In this document: positions 53,783 to 64,000 of the stretch, in pieces
How positions within the stretch are numbered: position 1 is the first letter of the stretch
Layout of the letters: every line of letters starts with the position of its first letter
The notes under the pieces: model-generated
Told to the model about the DNA's origin: nothing
What the model saw: the letters and a program-made list of their open reading frames with translations, nothing else
The model's database searches: none
Source of the DNA: an uncultured Tenacibaculum sp.
Lineage (GTDB): Bacteria; Bacteroidota; Bacteroidia; Flavobacteriales; Flavobacteriaceae
Length of the DNA stretch: 64,000 bases
Assembly: GCF_947498805.1 (NCBI RefSeq)
Contig: NZ_CANMLT010000004.1
Coordinates: forward strand, 124,001 to 188,000
Reading direction: 5' to 3'
Translations under genes and position numbers: made by a program

Positions 53783-53790
53783 TATATTTG
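53783..53790 (+). promoter_or_regulatory. -7 element for maeB
   Basis: TATATTTG fits TAnnTTTG. Transcription would begin near 53797, downstream of the TTG-like frame opening at 53763, which supports the ATG at 53817 as the start. Confidence 0.45.
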
Positions 53791-53816
53791 TAGGTTCATT
53801 TAAACAAACAACTATT

Positions 53817-56111
53817 ATGAGCGAATCAAGAAAAAGACGAGAAGCTTTATTGTATCATGCAAAACCAAAACCAGGGAAAATCTCTGTAGTTCCAACTAAA
53901 AAGTATGCGACACAACACGATTTATCTTTGGCGTATTCCCCTGGGGTTGCTGAGCCGTGTTTAGAGATTGCAAAGGATAAAAACAACGTATATAAATACA
54001 CTGCAAAAAGTAATTTAGTAGCAGTAATATCAAATGGAACAGCAGTTTTAGGTTTAGGAGATATTGGTCCTGAAGCATCAAAACCAGTAATGGAAGGAAA
54101 AGGTTTATTATTTAAAATCTTTGCAGATATTGATGTTTTTGATATTGAAGTAGATGCAACTGATGTAGATAAATTTGTAGAAACTGTTAAAGCAATCGCT
54201 CCTACTTTCGGTGGGATTAATTTAGAAGATATCAAAGCTCCTGAAGCTTTTGAGATAGAAAGAAGATTAAAAGAGGAATTAGATATTCCTGTAATGCACG
54301 ATGATCAACATGGAACGGCTATTATATCTGCAGCTGCATTAAAGAATGCAATTGAGATTAATGGTAAAGATATTTCAGAAGTTAAAATTGTGGTTAACGG
54401 AGCAGGAGCTGCAGCTATTTCTTGTACACGTTTGTATTTAGCACTTGGTGTTAAGAGAGAAAACGTTGTTATGTGCGATAGTAAAGGAGTAATTAGAAAG
54501 GATAGAGATAACTTAACTTCTCAGAAAGCTGAGTTTGCAACAGATAGAGATATTAGAACATTGGAAGAGGCTATGGTTGATTCTGATGTATTTATTGGAC
54601 TTTCAAAAGGAAATGTAGTATCACCAGAGATGTTATTATCGATGGAGAAAAATCCTATCGTTTTCGCTATGGCAAACCCAGAGCCAGAAATTTCATATGA
54701 TTTAGCGGTAGCGACTAGAGAAGATATTATCATGGCAACAGGTCGTTCTGATAATCCAAACCAAGTAAATAATGTATTAGGTTTCCCATTTATCTTTAGA
54801 GGAGCTTTAGATGTTAGAGCAACAAAGATTAATGAAGAAATGAAAATGGCTGCTGTACATGCTATTGCTGATTTAGCAAAGAAAACAGTTCCAGAGCAGG
54901 TGAACATTGTATATGATGAGGTAAGCCTTTCATTTGGAAAAGATTATATTATTCCAAAACCATTTGATCCAAGATTAATTTATGAACTTCCTCCAGCAAT
55001 TGCTAAAGCAGCCATGGAGTCTGGTGTAGCGCAAGAGCCTATTACAGATTGGGATAAGTATATTGAAGAATTAATGGATCGTTCGGGAACTGGTAGTAAA
55101 GAAATACGTTTATTACATAACCGCGCAAAGAAGAATCCTAAACGTGTTGTATTTGCTGAAGCAGATCATTTAGATGTGTTAAAAGCAGCACAAAGAGTTT
55201 ATGAAGAAGGTATTGGAATTCCAGTTCTTTTAGGAAATAAAGAGATTATTTTAGAATTAAAAGAAGAATTAGGTTTCGATGCAGATGTTGAAATTATAGA
55301 TCCAAAAACGAGTGAAGAAAAAGAACGTCGTTATCGTTTTGCTGAAAAGTTTTGGGAATCTAGAAGAAGAAAGGGAATCACGTTATTAGAAGCACAAAAG
55401 TGGATGCGTGAGCGTAACTATTTTGCTGCAATGATGGTAAATAGTGGAGAGGCAGATGCGTTAATTACTGGGTATTCAAGATCATATCCTTCAGTAGTTA
55501 AACCGATGTTAGAATTAATAGAAAAAGACAAAGGAGTTACTAGAGTGGCAGCAACAAATATGATGTTGACCAAACAAGGACCAATGTTTTTAGCAGATAC
55601 CACTATTAATATAAATCCTACAGCAAAAGACTTAGCTAAAATTTCGCAATTAACATATGTGATAGCAAAAATGTTCGGTATGAAACCTCATATTGCTATG
55701 TTAGGTTTTTCTAATTTTGGGTCTTCGAAATCGGAAAGTTCTGCTAAAATAAGAGAAGCGGTTTCATATATTCATCGCCATCATCCTAATGTAATTGTAG
55801 ATGGAGAATTACAAGCTGATTTTGCTTTAAATCCAGAATTATTAGCAAAGGAATTTCCTTTTTCTAAGTTAAATGGGAAAAGAGCTAATATTTTAATATT
55901 TCCAAATCTTGAATCTGCAAATATCACTTATAAGTTAATGAAACAAGTTGATGGAGTGGAGTCTGTTGGTCCAATTTTGTTAGGAATGAGCAAACCAGTA
56001 CATATTTTACAATTAGGAGCAAGTGTAGATGAAATGGTAAACATGGCCGCAGTTGCTGTTGTTGACGCTCAAAACAAGGAAAAAAAGAACAAATTATCTA
56101 AAAAAGAATAG
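53817..56111 (+). CDS. maeB: NADP-dependent malic enzyme with phosphotransacetylase-like domain
   Basis: A 764-residue protein. The N-terminal malic enzyme part (about 1-420) has AVISNGTAVLGLGDIG, MHDDQHGTAI (metal and substrate site) and VVNGAGAAAISC (NADP fold). It decarboxylates malate to pyruvate. The C-terminal region (about 430-760) is the phosphate acetyltransferase-like domain (RVVFAEADH, MKPHIAMLGFSNFG, VDGELQADFALN), which in MaeB binds acetyl-CoA as a regulatory site and is probably not catalytic. An upstream frame opening at 53763 is rejected in favour of ATG 53817. Monocistronic, followed 54 bases later by ruvA. Confidence 0.95.
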   Translation: MSESRKRREALLYHAKPKPGKISVVPTKKYATQHDLSLAYSPGVAEPCLEIAKDKNNVYKYTAKSNLVAVISNGTAVLGLGDIGPEASKPVMEGKGLLFKIFADIDVFDIEVDATDVDKFVETVKAIAPTFGGINLEDIKAPEAFEIERRLKEELDIPVMHDDQHGTAIISAAALKNAIEINGKDISEVKIVVNGAGAAAISCTRLYLALGVKRENVVMCDSKGVIRKDRDNLTSQKAEFATDRDIRTLEEAMVDSDVFIGLSKGNVVSPEMLLSMEKNPIVFAMANPEPEISYDLAVATREDIIMATGRSDNPNQVNNVLGFPFIFRGALDVRATKINEEMKMAAVHAIADLAKKTVPEQVNIVYDEVSLSFGKDYIIPKPFDPRLIYELPPAIAKAAMESGVAQEPITDWDKYIEELMDRSGTGSKEIRLLHNRAKKNPKRVVFAEADHLDVLKAAQRVYEEGIGIPVLLGNKEIILELKEELGFDADVEIIDPKTSEEKERRYRFAEKFWESRRRKGITLLEAQKWMRERNYFAAMMVNSGEADALITGYSRSYPSVVKPMLELIEKDKGVTRVAATNMMLTKQGPMFLADTTININPTAKDLAKISQLTYVIAKMFGMKPHIAMLGFSNFGSSKSESSAKIREAVSYIHRHHPNVIVDGELQADFALNPELLAKEFPFSKLNGKRANILIFPNLESANITYKLMKQVDGVESVGPILLGMSKPVHILQLGASVDEMVNMAAVAVVDAQNKEKKNKLSKKE

Positions 56112-56165
56112 ACTTTTAAACCAGAATAATTTTTTCTACTTTAGACAACTCGAATTAAAAAGCGA

Positions 56166-56747
56166 ATGATAACACAAATTAGGGGGAGACTTGTTGAAAA
56201 AAATCCTACAGATGTTGTAGTAGATTGTAACGGTGTGGGATACTTATTACATATTTCTCTGAACACATATTCTGCATTACCAAGTGAAGAAAATGTTGTG
56301 CTATATACACACTTATCAATTCGAGAAGATGCACATACGCTTTATGGTTTTATAAGTAAAGTGGAACGAGAGGTTTTTAAATTGTTAATCTCAGTTTCAG
56401 GAGTAGGACCAAGTACGGCCAGAACTATGTTGTCATCAATGACAACAGAAGACATTCAACAAGCAATAGCTTCAGAAAACGTAAAATTAATTCAATCGGT
56501 GAAGGGGATTGGAGCAAAAACTGCTCAAAGAGTTATTGTTGATTTAAAAGATAAAGTATTAAAAACTTTTGATTTAGAGGAGGTTTCAGTAGTTCAAGAC
56601 AATACAAATAAAGAAGAAGCGTTATCTGCATTAGAGGTTTTAGGGTTTGCGCGTAAGCAGGCCGATAAAGTAGTTACGAATATATTAAAAGAGTCACCAA
56701 GTGCAACGGTTGAGCACTTGATAAAAATGGCTCTTAAAAACTTATAA
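56166..56747 (+). CDS. ruvA: Holliday junction branch-migration protein RuvA
   Basis: A 193-residue protein. The OB-fold N-terminus MITQIRGRLVEKNPTDVVVD leads to the two HhH motifs SVSGVGPSTARTM (about 77-89) and SVKGIGAKTAQRV (about 112-124), and a C-terminal helical RuvB-binding domain (about 145-193, AL..LGF.RKQADKVV). RuvA holds Holliday junctions for RuvB. It ends six bases before sprA, so the two are likely co-transcribed. ruvB and ruvC are not in the window. Confidence 0.97.
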   Translation: MITQIRGRLVEKNPTDVVVDCNGVGYLLHISLNTYSALPSEENVVLYTHLSIREDAHTLYGFISKVEREVFKLLISVSGVGPSTARTMLSSMTTEDIQQAIASENVKLIQSVKGIGAKTAQRVIVDLKDKVLKTFDLEEVSVVQDNTNKEEALSALEVLGFARKQADKVVTNILKESPSATVEHLIKMALKNL

Positions 56748-56753
56748 TTAAGG

Positions 56754-59700
56754 TTGGAAAAGACATTTCTTAATAAATTACTAACAGCACTTACTATCTT
56801 AGTAAGTGTTGTTTCGTTTTCACAAAGCACCCCGAAAGATAGTACACAAATTGTAAAAAAGGATTCGATTCCGCTTCAATATAACTTTAACTTTAATCAA
56901 AGCGGAAGCTTATTTTTAAATAACCCTTCTCAGATACACATTACTTATGATAAGTCTATAAATAAGTTTGTTTTAGTAGAGAAAATTGGAGACTACTACA
57001 TAGGAACTCCGGTTTTTATGTCTCCAGCAGAATATGATAAATTCCGTTTAAAAAGCGATGTAAAATCCTATTTTAAGGAGAAAGTAAATGCATCAAGTGG
57101 TAGGAATAAAGGGAATAACAAAGCAAGAAAAAATTTACTTCCTAAGTATTATGTAAACTCAAAGTTTTTTGAATCTGTTTTTGGAGGAAATACGGTAGAA
57201 GTAATCCCTTCTGGACAAATTAATATTAAACTAGGAGCGATTTATCAAAAAAATGAAAACCCTCAAATATCTATAGAAAACCAAAGTAGTTTTACGTTCG
57301 ATTTTGATCAACAAATAAGTGCCAGCTTACAAGCAAAAGTAGGAAAGCGTTTAACTGTTACTGCAAACTATGATACACAATCTACTTTTGATTTTCAAAA
57401 TGTAATTAAATTAGAGTATACACCAACTGAAGACGATATTATTAGAAATATTGAAGCGGGTAATATAAGTATGCCTATAAAAAACTCCTTAATTAATGGA
57501 GCGCAAGCTTTATTTGGGGTAAAAACAGAATTACAATTCGGGAAAACCTATGTTACTGCAGCTTTTTCTCAACAAAACTCTCAATCTAAAACAGTAGTTG
57601 CCCAAGGAGGAGCTACTATAGAGCCTTTTGAGTTGAGAGCATCAGATTATGATAATGATCGACACTTCTTTTTATCTCAGTACTTTAGAGATTCTTATAA
57701 AGGAGCCTTAAAGAATTATCCGTTAATAAATAGCCCGGTTAATATTACAAGAGTAGAAGTTTGGGTAACTAATCAAACACAAAATGTAACTGATTATCGT
57801 AGTATTGTTGCTTTAGCCGATTTAGGAGAATCTGAAGATGTTAATGAGGTAAACCCAACGGAAGTTATTACTACTCCGGGAGCTATTAGCGCGAATGGAA
57901 GAACATTACCCTATAATGACGTAAATAATTTAGGAACTTTATTATCAGCAACCTCTGGAGGGATTCGTGATGTAGCTACTATTGATAATGCCATAAATGG
58001 ATTAGGGATTCCTGCAAGACAAGGATTTAACTATTCGTATTTACAAAACGCAAGAAGATTACAACCAAACGAATTTAGATTACATCCACAATTAGGATAT
58101 ATTTCTTTAAACAGAAGGTTAAATGATGGTGAAGTATTAGCAGTTGCTTATGAATATACTGTTGTTGGTGCAAGAGATAGTGGAGGAGCTAGTAATGAAA
58201 CAGTGTTCAAGGTAGGGGAGTTTTCTAATGATGGAGTAGTAGCGCCAGATAATATTGCTGTTAAATTATTACGAAGTGAAATTTTAAATACAGTAAGACC
58301 AAATACAGCTACGGCAACAACTTTAGGGGAGTCATTTCCAACATGGAGATTAATGATGAAAAACGTATATGCTATTGGAGCATTTCCGTTACAAAGAGAA
58401 GGATTCCGTTTTGAGTTATTGTATAGAAATGATCAAACAGGGACACTTCAAAATACCTTACAAAGTGCAGAGACTCCTAATGTAGCAAACGTACCATTAT
58501 TAAGATTAGCTAGTTTAGATAGGTTAGACCAAAGTCAATATGCAATACCGAATGGAGATGGTTTCTTTGATTATGTGGAAGGTGTTACCGTTAATTCAGA
58601 AAGAGGATATGTTATTTTCCCTGAACCAGAGCCTTTTGGTGATGATTTAAAAGATGTTTTAACCAATGCGAATGATCAAAATAACTTTGTCTTTGAAGAA
58701 CTTTACTTAACTACTAAAATCCAAGCTAAGAATGAATATCAAAATAAAGATAAGTTCTTCTTAAAAGGATATTTTAAATCAGAAACTAGTAGAGGTATAT
58801 CATTAGGAGCATTTAATGTGCCAAGGGGATCAGTTAGAGTAACAGCAGGTGGAAGACAATTGGTAGAAGGTGTAGATTATGTGGTAGATTATCAATTAGG
58901 ACGTGTACAAATCTTAGATCCAGGACTTGAAGCATCAGGAGTTCCAATTAATGCTTCTGTAGAAAACAATACTTTTTTCAATCAACAGCGTAAAACATTT
59001 ATAGGAATAGATGTAGAACATCGTTTTTCGGAAAAGTTCACTTTAGGAGGTACATTTTTAAATGTAACAGAAAGACCAATTACTCCAAAAGTTAATTTAG
59101 GAGGAGAGCCTATTGATAATATAATGTTTGGTTTAAACTTAGATTATTCATCGGAAGCTCCATATTTAACCAAATTAGCAAATAAATTACCATTTGTAGA
59201 GACGGATGCACCTTCAAATGTTTCTGTAAGAGCTGATTTTGCGTATTTACTACCAGGATCTCCAAGTGGAATTAATGTAGACGGGACAGCAACTTCATAT
59301 TTAGATGATTTTGAAGCATCTCAAATACCAATTACATTAACATCTCCGCAACAATGGTTTTTAGCGAGTACACCTGAATCGCAAGGATTGAATGGAGGTT
59401 TAGATGACTTAACATACAATTATAAAAGAGCAAAATTAGCATGGTATAATGTTGATCAATTATTCTATGGTAGTACAAATAGACCTGGGAATATAGACGA
59501 GAATGAATTGTCTAGGAATGAGGTTCGTCAAATTAGCTATAATGAATTATATCCAAATACAGATTTAGATATAACCCAACAAAACTTAGTTAGAACATTA
59601 GATTTAGCATTCTATCCATCAGAAAGAGGGCCTTATAATTATAACCCAGATGTTCAGGAAATTAATGTAGCTGAGAATAAAGTAATCTTAAGAACTCCTG

Positions 59701-62700
59701 AAGAAAACTGGGGAGGTATTATGAGACCATTAACAACGAATAATTTTGAACAAGCAAATGTTGAGTATATTCAGTTTTGGTTAATGGATCCATATGAAGG
59801 ATATTCTATTTCACAAGAAGAAGGGCTTCCTGCTGGTTTAGACCCTAATGATGTTTCAAATCATGGAAAATTGGTATTCAATTTAGGAAATATTTCTGAA
59901 GATATTTTACGTGATGGAAGGAAACAATATGAAAATGGATTACCGACAACAAATAACCCTTCGCAAACGTCAAATACAGTTTGGGGTAAGGTGCCAACAA
60001 ATCCTTCTATACTATATGCTTTTGGTAGTGATGCTGCCGATAGAGAACAACAAGATATTGGTCTTGATGGATTAAATGATACAGATGAAGGAGTTCAATT
60101 CCCTGGATACGCAGCACTTCCGGATCCTTCTGGAGATAACTTCCAGTTCTTTAGAGGAGGAGCAATTGAAACCTTAGATCCATCTATTTTAACACGTTAT
60201 AAAAACTATAATGGTACTGAAGGAAATTCGCCAACGCCAGGACAATCAAACGAAGCTTTCCCAACATCATCAAATACCTATCCAGATGTAGAAGATATTA
60301 ATAAGGATCAAACGATGAACCCAGTTAATAGTTATTTTGAGTATGAAATATCTCTTAATAAAAATGAACTTGCTAATGGAAATGGGTTTATAGTAGATTC
60401 AAAAAATGAGTCTATAACCTTATCAAACGGAGAAACAAGAGCAACTACATGGTATCAGTTTAGAATACCTGTTAGAAGCGGAACTCCTGTTGGAGGAATT
60501 ACTGATTTTAACAGTATCCGTTTTATGAGAATGTTTGTAACTGGGTTTAGAATTCCAGTAGTGTTACGTTTTGGAGAATTGGAATTAGTAAGAGGAGATT
60601 GGAGACGTTATACGAAAACATTACCAGATACAGGTACACCGCAAAATTTATCATTAGATCAATTGAATAACTTCGAAGTAGGAGTTGTAAGTATTGAACA
60701 GAATGATGATGTGTATCAATTACCTCCAGGTATTCAGAGAGAACGATTACAAGGAACAAATAGAATTCAGCGTCAAAATGAACAATCGGTAACATTAAAA
60801 GTTACAGATTTACCAACAGATTCTTTGCGTACGATATTTAAAAATATAAGTATTGATATGCGTAGATATAAGAGGTTGAGAATGTTTATGCATGCCGAAA
60901 ATAAGCAAGGAGGAATATCTACGGCTACACAAGATAATGATATTGTTGCGATTATTCGTTTAGGTACAGATTTAAATGATAATTACTATCAGATAGAAAA
61001 ACCATTGAAATTATCAACGTCAAATGTTACTCCATTAGATGTTTGGCCAGCAGAAAATAATTTAGACATTCCTTTAGAGGCACTGTCGAGTTTGAAAATA
61101 GAAAGGCCAGATGGAGGTTTTAATATTCCATTTACTCAAGAGATTGCTGATCCTTCGGTAGAAGGAGGAATGTTAAAAGTTACCGTAAAAGGTAATCCAA
61201 CACTGGCTCAAGTTAGAACAGTAATGCTTGGGATAAACAATACTGCGCCAGATAGAAAATCGGCAGAAGTATGGTTCAATGAATTACGTGCGGTAGGTTT
61301 TGATAACAAAGGTGGTTGGGCTGCAGTAATAAATGCCGATGCAAACATGGCTGATGTACTTGATGTTTCGTTAGCAGGAAGAATGTCTACTATCGGATTT
61401 GGAAATGTAGATGATCGAGTGCAACAAAGAAGTATTGAAGAAGTAAAACAATATAGTGTTGCTACTAATGTTCAACTAGGTAAAATGATGCCTAAAAAAT
61501 GGAACATGCAGGTGCCAATGAGCTATAGTTATGGAGAGGAATTTAGAGATCCACAATACGATCCACAATTTCAAGATGTAACATTAGAGCAAGCTAGAAA
61601 TTCAAATTCAGCACAAGCAAAAAGAAACTTAGAAAACGCGCAAGACTATACGCGTAGAAAAAGTATAAGCTTTATCAATGTTAAGAAGAACAGGAATCCT
61701 GAAAGTAAGAAAAAGCCTAAGTTTTATGATGTAGAGAATTTTTCACTTTCGTACTCATATAATGAAGAATTTCATAAAGATTATAACATAGAGAACTTTA
61801 CGAATCAAAATGTAATGGCGGGAGCGAGTTATAATTTTACGTTTTTACCATGGAGTTTAGAGCCGTTTAAAAAATCATCATTATTTAAAAGTAAATATTT
61901 ACAGTTTATAAGAGATATTAACTTTAACCCAGTACCTAAAACATTAGCTTTAAATTCAAGAATTAATAGAAACTATGTTTCTGAACGATCAAGAAACTTG
62001 TTTGAAGGATTGCCACAGCAACCAGACTTAATTCAGAGAAGATTTATGTTTAACTGGGATTACACTATTGGTTTCGATTTAACAAAATCGTTGCAGTTAA
62101 ACTTTAATGCAACCAATAACTTTATATACGACAGTTTTGGAGCCCAAGAAAACTTAGAAATTTATGATCAGTTTTTTAATATTGGTAGACCAGACAAGTA
62201 TCATCAGAAGTTAAATGCAACATATAAGTTACCATTAAACAAATTTCCTTACTTAAGTTTTTTAAGTGCTGATTATGCATATACTGCTGATTTTGATTGG
62301 CAAGCAGGATCACAAAGTATTATTCCAATTGATAATCCAGTTCCTGGAGGACCAACTACATTAAAATTTCAAGATGTAGTAGGAAATATGATTCAGAATG
62401 CTAATACACATAGCATCAATACCAACATTGATTTTGGAAGGTTTTATAAAACACTAAGGTTGGATAAGTTATTGTTAAAAGGAACCAGAAAAGCACCTAC
62501 AAAAAAAGGAACGGTAGCTTTAGGTTCAAAACAACCTCAGAAAAAAGCAAAGCTTAAGAAGAATGCTAATTTCGGACATAAAGTAATGAAAGGGTTTTAT
62601 GACGTGTTAACTTCAGTAAAAAGAGCAAAAATTAGTTATACAGAAAATAACGGTACTTTATTACAAGGATATAGACCTTCAGTAGGATTTTTAGGTAGAG

Positions 62701-63959
62701 ATAGTCATGGAGGAGGATTGGCTCCTACGCTAGGGTTTGTATTTGGAAGTCAGACAGAAATTTTAAATACGGCTATAGAAAACGGATGGTTAGTTACACG
62801 TAATGCAGATGAAGATTATTATAGCAAGAATTTCGGTAAAACGGGAGCTCAAAAATTAGATTACAATATCTCTGTAAAACCGTTTAAAACATTAACGATT
62901 GACTTTAGAGGAAATAGAATTAAAACTAGTAATATTACTCAACAGTTAGATATTATTCCTAATGGAAGTGGTGGTTTTCATCAAGATCCTAATATTAGAC
63001 CTTATGAAACAGGTAACTTTAGTATGAGTTATTCTATGTTGGGTACTATGTTTACAGATAATGAAACATTGTTCCAGAACTTCTTAGATTATAGAAGTAC
63101 TATCGCAAATAGGTTAGCTAATGAAACAGGGTTCAATCAATCTGGATTTACTGAAAAAGGACAACAAGTAATGTTACCAGCGTTTATGGCTGCATACTCA
63201 GGAAGTAGTCCTAACTCTGTTGATACTGGAATTTTTAGAAATATTCCGATTCCAAACTGGACCTTACGTTTTAATGGATTGATGAAATATAAGTGGTTTA
63301 AAAAGAATTTCTCTTCATTTACACTTTCGCATGGATACAAATCTTCTTATACTATTGGTAACTTTACCAACAACTTACAGTATGAAGGAGTTGACTCGGA
63401 TATGCCGGTATCTGTAGGAAATCCACCAATTACAAATAGTTCTGGTAATTATCAACCACAATTACTAATTTCGTCGGCAACTTTAATCGATGAGTTTTCT
63501 CCATTAATTAAAGTTGATTTTAGAATGAAAAATTCATTCTCTTTTAAAGGAGAAATCCGAAGAGATAGAAGTTTAACCTTAAACTTTAACAATAACACTT
63601 TAACAGATATCAAAGGAACTGAATATGTTATTGGTTTCGGTTATAAAATTAGAGATGTTAAATTTGTAACGCACTTTACTGGAAAGAAAGAAACGTTGAA
63701 AGGAGACATTAATATAAGGGCAGATATTTCTCTAAGAGATAATTTAACATTGATAAGAAGTATTGACGAGAATAACAACCAAATTACAGGAGGAGAGCGA
63801 TTATTTGGATTGAAATTTTTAGCAGATTATAATTTGAGTAGTAATTTAACGGCATCGTTGTATTATAATCATCAAACTTTTAATTATGCGATTTCAACAA
63901 CATTCCCAAGGCAATCAATCAATGCTGGAATTAACTTGGTATACAACTTAGGAAACTAA
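56754..63959 (+). CDS. sprA: Cell-surface translocon protein SprA (Sov), type IX secretion
   Basis: A 2401-residue outer-membrane protein that forms the very large (36-strand) barrel of the type IX secretion translocon. The N-terminal part has a signal peptide (about residues 1-23, ending VSFSQ) starting from TTG. SprA-type blocks follow: VNITRVEVWVTN (about 330), NARRLQPNEFRLHPQLGYISLN (about 430, in pieces LHPQLGYISLNRRL), and a late VRADFAYLLPG. The barrel ends near residue 2401 with INLVYNLG. Length matches the known size (~2400). It exports proteins with a T9SS C-terminal domain and is needed for gliding in many flavobacteria. It follows ruvA closely and precedes a probable gcvH. Confidence 0.97.
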   Translation: MEKTFLNKLLTALTILVSVVSFSQSTPKDSTQIVKKDSIPLQYNFNFNQSGSLFLNNPSQIHITYDKSINKFVLVEKIGDYYIGTPVFMSPAEYDKFRLKSDVKSYFKEKVNASSGRNKGNNKARKNLLPKYYVNSKFFESVFGGNTVEVIPSGQINIKLGAIYQKNENPQISIENQSSFTFDFDQQISASLQAKVGKRLTVTANYDTQSTFDFQNVIKLEYTPTEDDIIRNIEAGNISMPIKNSLINGAQALFGVKTELQFGKTYVTAAFSQQNSQSKTVVAQGGATIEPFELRASDYDNDRHFFLSQYFRDSYKGALKNYPLINSPVNITRVEVWVTNQTQNVTDYRSIVALADLGESEDVNEVNPTEVITTPGAISANGRTLPYNDVNNLGTLLSATSGGIRDVATIDNAINGLGIPARQGFNYSYLQNARRLQPNEFRLHPQLGYISLNRRLNDGEVLAVAYEYTVVGARDSGGASNETVFKVGEFSNDGVVAPDNIAVKLLRSEILNTVRPNTATATTLGESFPTWRLMMKNVYAIGAFPLQREGFRFELLYRNDQTGTLQNTLQSAETPNVANVPLLRLASLDRLDQSQYAIPNGDGFFDYVEGVTVNSERGYVIFPEPEPFGDDLKDVLTNANDQNNFVFEELYLTTKIQAKNEYQNKDKFFLKGYFKSETSRGISLGAFNVPRGSVRVTAGGRQLVEGVDYVVDYQLGRVQILDPGLEASGVPINASVENNTFFNQQRKTFIGIDVEHRFSEKFTLGGTFLNVTERPITPKVNLGGEPIDNIMFGLNLDYSSEAPYLTKLANKLPFVETDAPSNVSVRADFAYLLPGSPSGINVDGTATSYLDDFEASQIPITLTSPQQWFLASTPESQGLNGGLDDLTYNYKRAKLAWYNVDQLFYGSTNRPGNIDENELSRNEVRQISYNELYPNTDLDITQQNLVRTLDLAFYPSERGPYNYNPDVQEINVAENKVILRTPEENWGGIMRPLTTNNFEQANVEYIQFWLMDPYEGYSISQEEGLPAGLDPNDVSNHGKLVFNLGNISEDILRDGRKQYENGLPTTNNPSQTSNTVWGKVPTNPSILYAFGSDAADREQQDIGLDGLNDTDEGVQFPGYAALPDPSGDNFQFFRGGAIETLDPSILTRYKNYNGTEGNSPTPGQSNEAFPTSSNTYPDVEDINKDQTMNPVNSYFEYEISLNKNELANGNGFIVDSKNESITLSNGETRATTWYQFRIPVRSGTPVGGITDFNSIRFMRMFVTGFRIPVVLRFGELELVRGDWRRYTKTLPDTGTPQNLSLDQLNNFEVGVVSIEQNDDVYQLPPGIQRERLQGTNRIQRQNEQSVTLKVTDLPTDSLRTIFKNISIDMRRYKRLRMFMHAENKQGGISTATQDNDIVAIIRLGTDLNDNYYQIEKPLKLSTSNVTPLDVWPAENNLDIPLEALSSLKIERPDGGFNIPFTQEIADPSVEGGMLKVTVKGNPTLAQVRTVMLGINNTAPDRKSAEVWFNELRAVGFDNKGGWAAVINADANMADVLDVSLAGRMSTIGFGNVDDRVQQRSIEEVKQYSVATNVQLGKMMPKKWNMQVPMSYSYGEEFRDPQYDPQFQDVTLEQARNSNSAQAKRNLENAQDYTRRKSISFINVKKNRNPESKKKPKFYDVENFSLSYSYNEEFHKDYNIENFTNQNVMAGASYNFTFLPWSLEPFKKSSLFKSKYLQFIRDINFNPVPKTLALNSRINRNYVSERSRNLFEGLPQQPDLIQRRFMFNWDYTIGFDLTKSLQLNFNATNNFIYDSFGAQENLEIYDQFFNIGRPDKYHQKLNATYKLPLNKFPYLSFLSADYAYTADFDWQAGSQSIIPIDNPVPGGPTTLKFQDVVGNMIQNANTHSINTNIDFGRFYKTLRLDKLLLKGTRKAPTKKGTVALGSKQPQKKAKLKKNANFGHKVMKGFYDVLTSVKRAKISYTENNGTLLQGYRPSVGFLGRDSHGGGLAPTLGFVFGSQTEILNTAIENGWLVTRNADEDYYSKNFGKTGAQKLDYNISVKPFKTLTIDFRGNRIKTSNITQQLDIIPNGSGGFHQDPNIRPYETGNFSMSYSMLGTMFTDNETLFQNFLDYRSTIANRLANETGFNQSGFTEKGQQVMLPAFMAAYSGSSPNSVDTGIFRNIPIPNWTLRFNGLMKYKWFKKNFSSFTLSHGYKSSYTIGNFTNNLQYEGVDSDMPVSVGNPPITNSSGNYQPQLLISSATLIDEFSPLIKVDFRMKNSFSFKGEIRRDRSLTLNFNNNTLTDIKGTEYVIGFGYKIRDVKFVTHFTGKKETLKGDINIRADISLRDNLTLIRSIDENNNQITGGERLFGLKFLADYNLSSNLTASLYYNHQTFNYAISTTFPRQSINAGINLVYNLGN

Positions 63960-63988
63960 ATTTTAAAATTATATAAAGAAAATTACAA

Positions 63989-64000
63989 ATGAATATTCCA
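63989..64000 (+). CDS. gcvH: Probable start of glycine cleavage H protein
   Basis: Only the first four codons (Met-Asn-Ile-Pro) are in the window, 29 bases after sprA. This start and the position next to sprA match flavobacterial gcvH as I recall it. The call rests on context and a tiny fragment. Nothing of the lipoyl-lysine region is visible. Confidence 0.4.

Noticed and set aside
53763..53816. Extension of MaeB by 18 N-terminal residues
   Set aside because: The segment is rich in hydrophobic residues unlike MaeB starts and lies across the TATATTTG promoter box.
1..64000. CRISPR arrays, insertion sequences, prophage and integrase genes
   Set aside because: I found no regularly spaced repeats, no transposase or integrase motif, and no run of phage-type genes. 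All long frames are accounted for by the genes listed.

Overview
The window reads as chromosome of a marine-type Flavobacteriaceae bacterium (phylum Bacteroidota), perhaps close to Tenacibaculum or Polaribacter. The sequence is strongly AT-rich. It carries a complete SprA (the type IX secretion translocon found only in this phylum), several receptors with an N-terminal carboxypeptidase-regulatory-like domain, promoters with the Bacteroidota -7 element TAnnTTTG, and few Shine-Dalgarno sites. I see no insertion sequence, prophage, CRISPR array or rRNA, and one tRNA.

Bases 1-14783 are an iron-siderophore locus. A rightward operon (1-5502) begins inside an IucA/IucC-type (NIS) siderophore synthetase. 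It continues with a nitroreductase, a multi-span membrane acyltransferase, a secreted alpha/beta hydrolase, a close homologue of the DSF-signal synthase RpfF with both catalytic glutamates, and a membrane fatty-acid hydroxylase. A shared terminator separates it from a leftward set (5535-14783): an AraC regulator, a PepSY membrane reductase-like protein, small DUF3649-like and DUF3325-like membrane proteins, and two paralogous TonB-dependent siderophore receptors. Together these suggest synthesis, possible fatty-acyl tailoring, uptake and reductive release of one siderophore. The RpfF homologue in this setting is the most unexpected item.

Bases 15113-18543 hold aromatic amino-acid catabolism: homogentisate dioxygenase (hmgA) and 4-hydroxyphenylpyruvate dioxygenase (hpd) in one unit after a long, possibly structured leader, then tryptophan 2,3-dioxygenase (kynA). 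Bases 18703-25127 hold a DUF3108 protein, an M23 peptidase lipoprotein, glucose-6-phosphate isomerase and a TonB receptor with strongly biased codon use. Bases 25319-35909 are mostly housekeeping: a small membrane protein, PlsC, an acyl-ACP desaturase, an omega-amidase, an AddB-like nuclease lacking cysteine, tRNA-Ala(GGC), MoaE, Pgk, an aldo-keto reductase, two small proteins and TrpS.

Bases 36003-42120 are one compact unit: a second PlsC-type acyltransferase, a hemolysin-III/PAQR protein, then three paralogous 7-TM LytS-type kinases sharing a single LytTR response regulator. Directly after it a consensus promoter, a G-rich stem-loop and a strong terminator outline a probable small RNA (about 42222-42318). 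Bases 42321-51828 hold a CYTH protein, RecO, a heme-type TonB receptor, DUF3817, MoaD, a DUF5686 protein and an AsmA-family protein. Bases 52029-64000 hold QueG, a single-domain PAS protein, malic enzyme MaeB, RuvA, SprA and the first codons of a gene that is probably gcvH.
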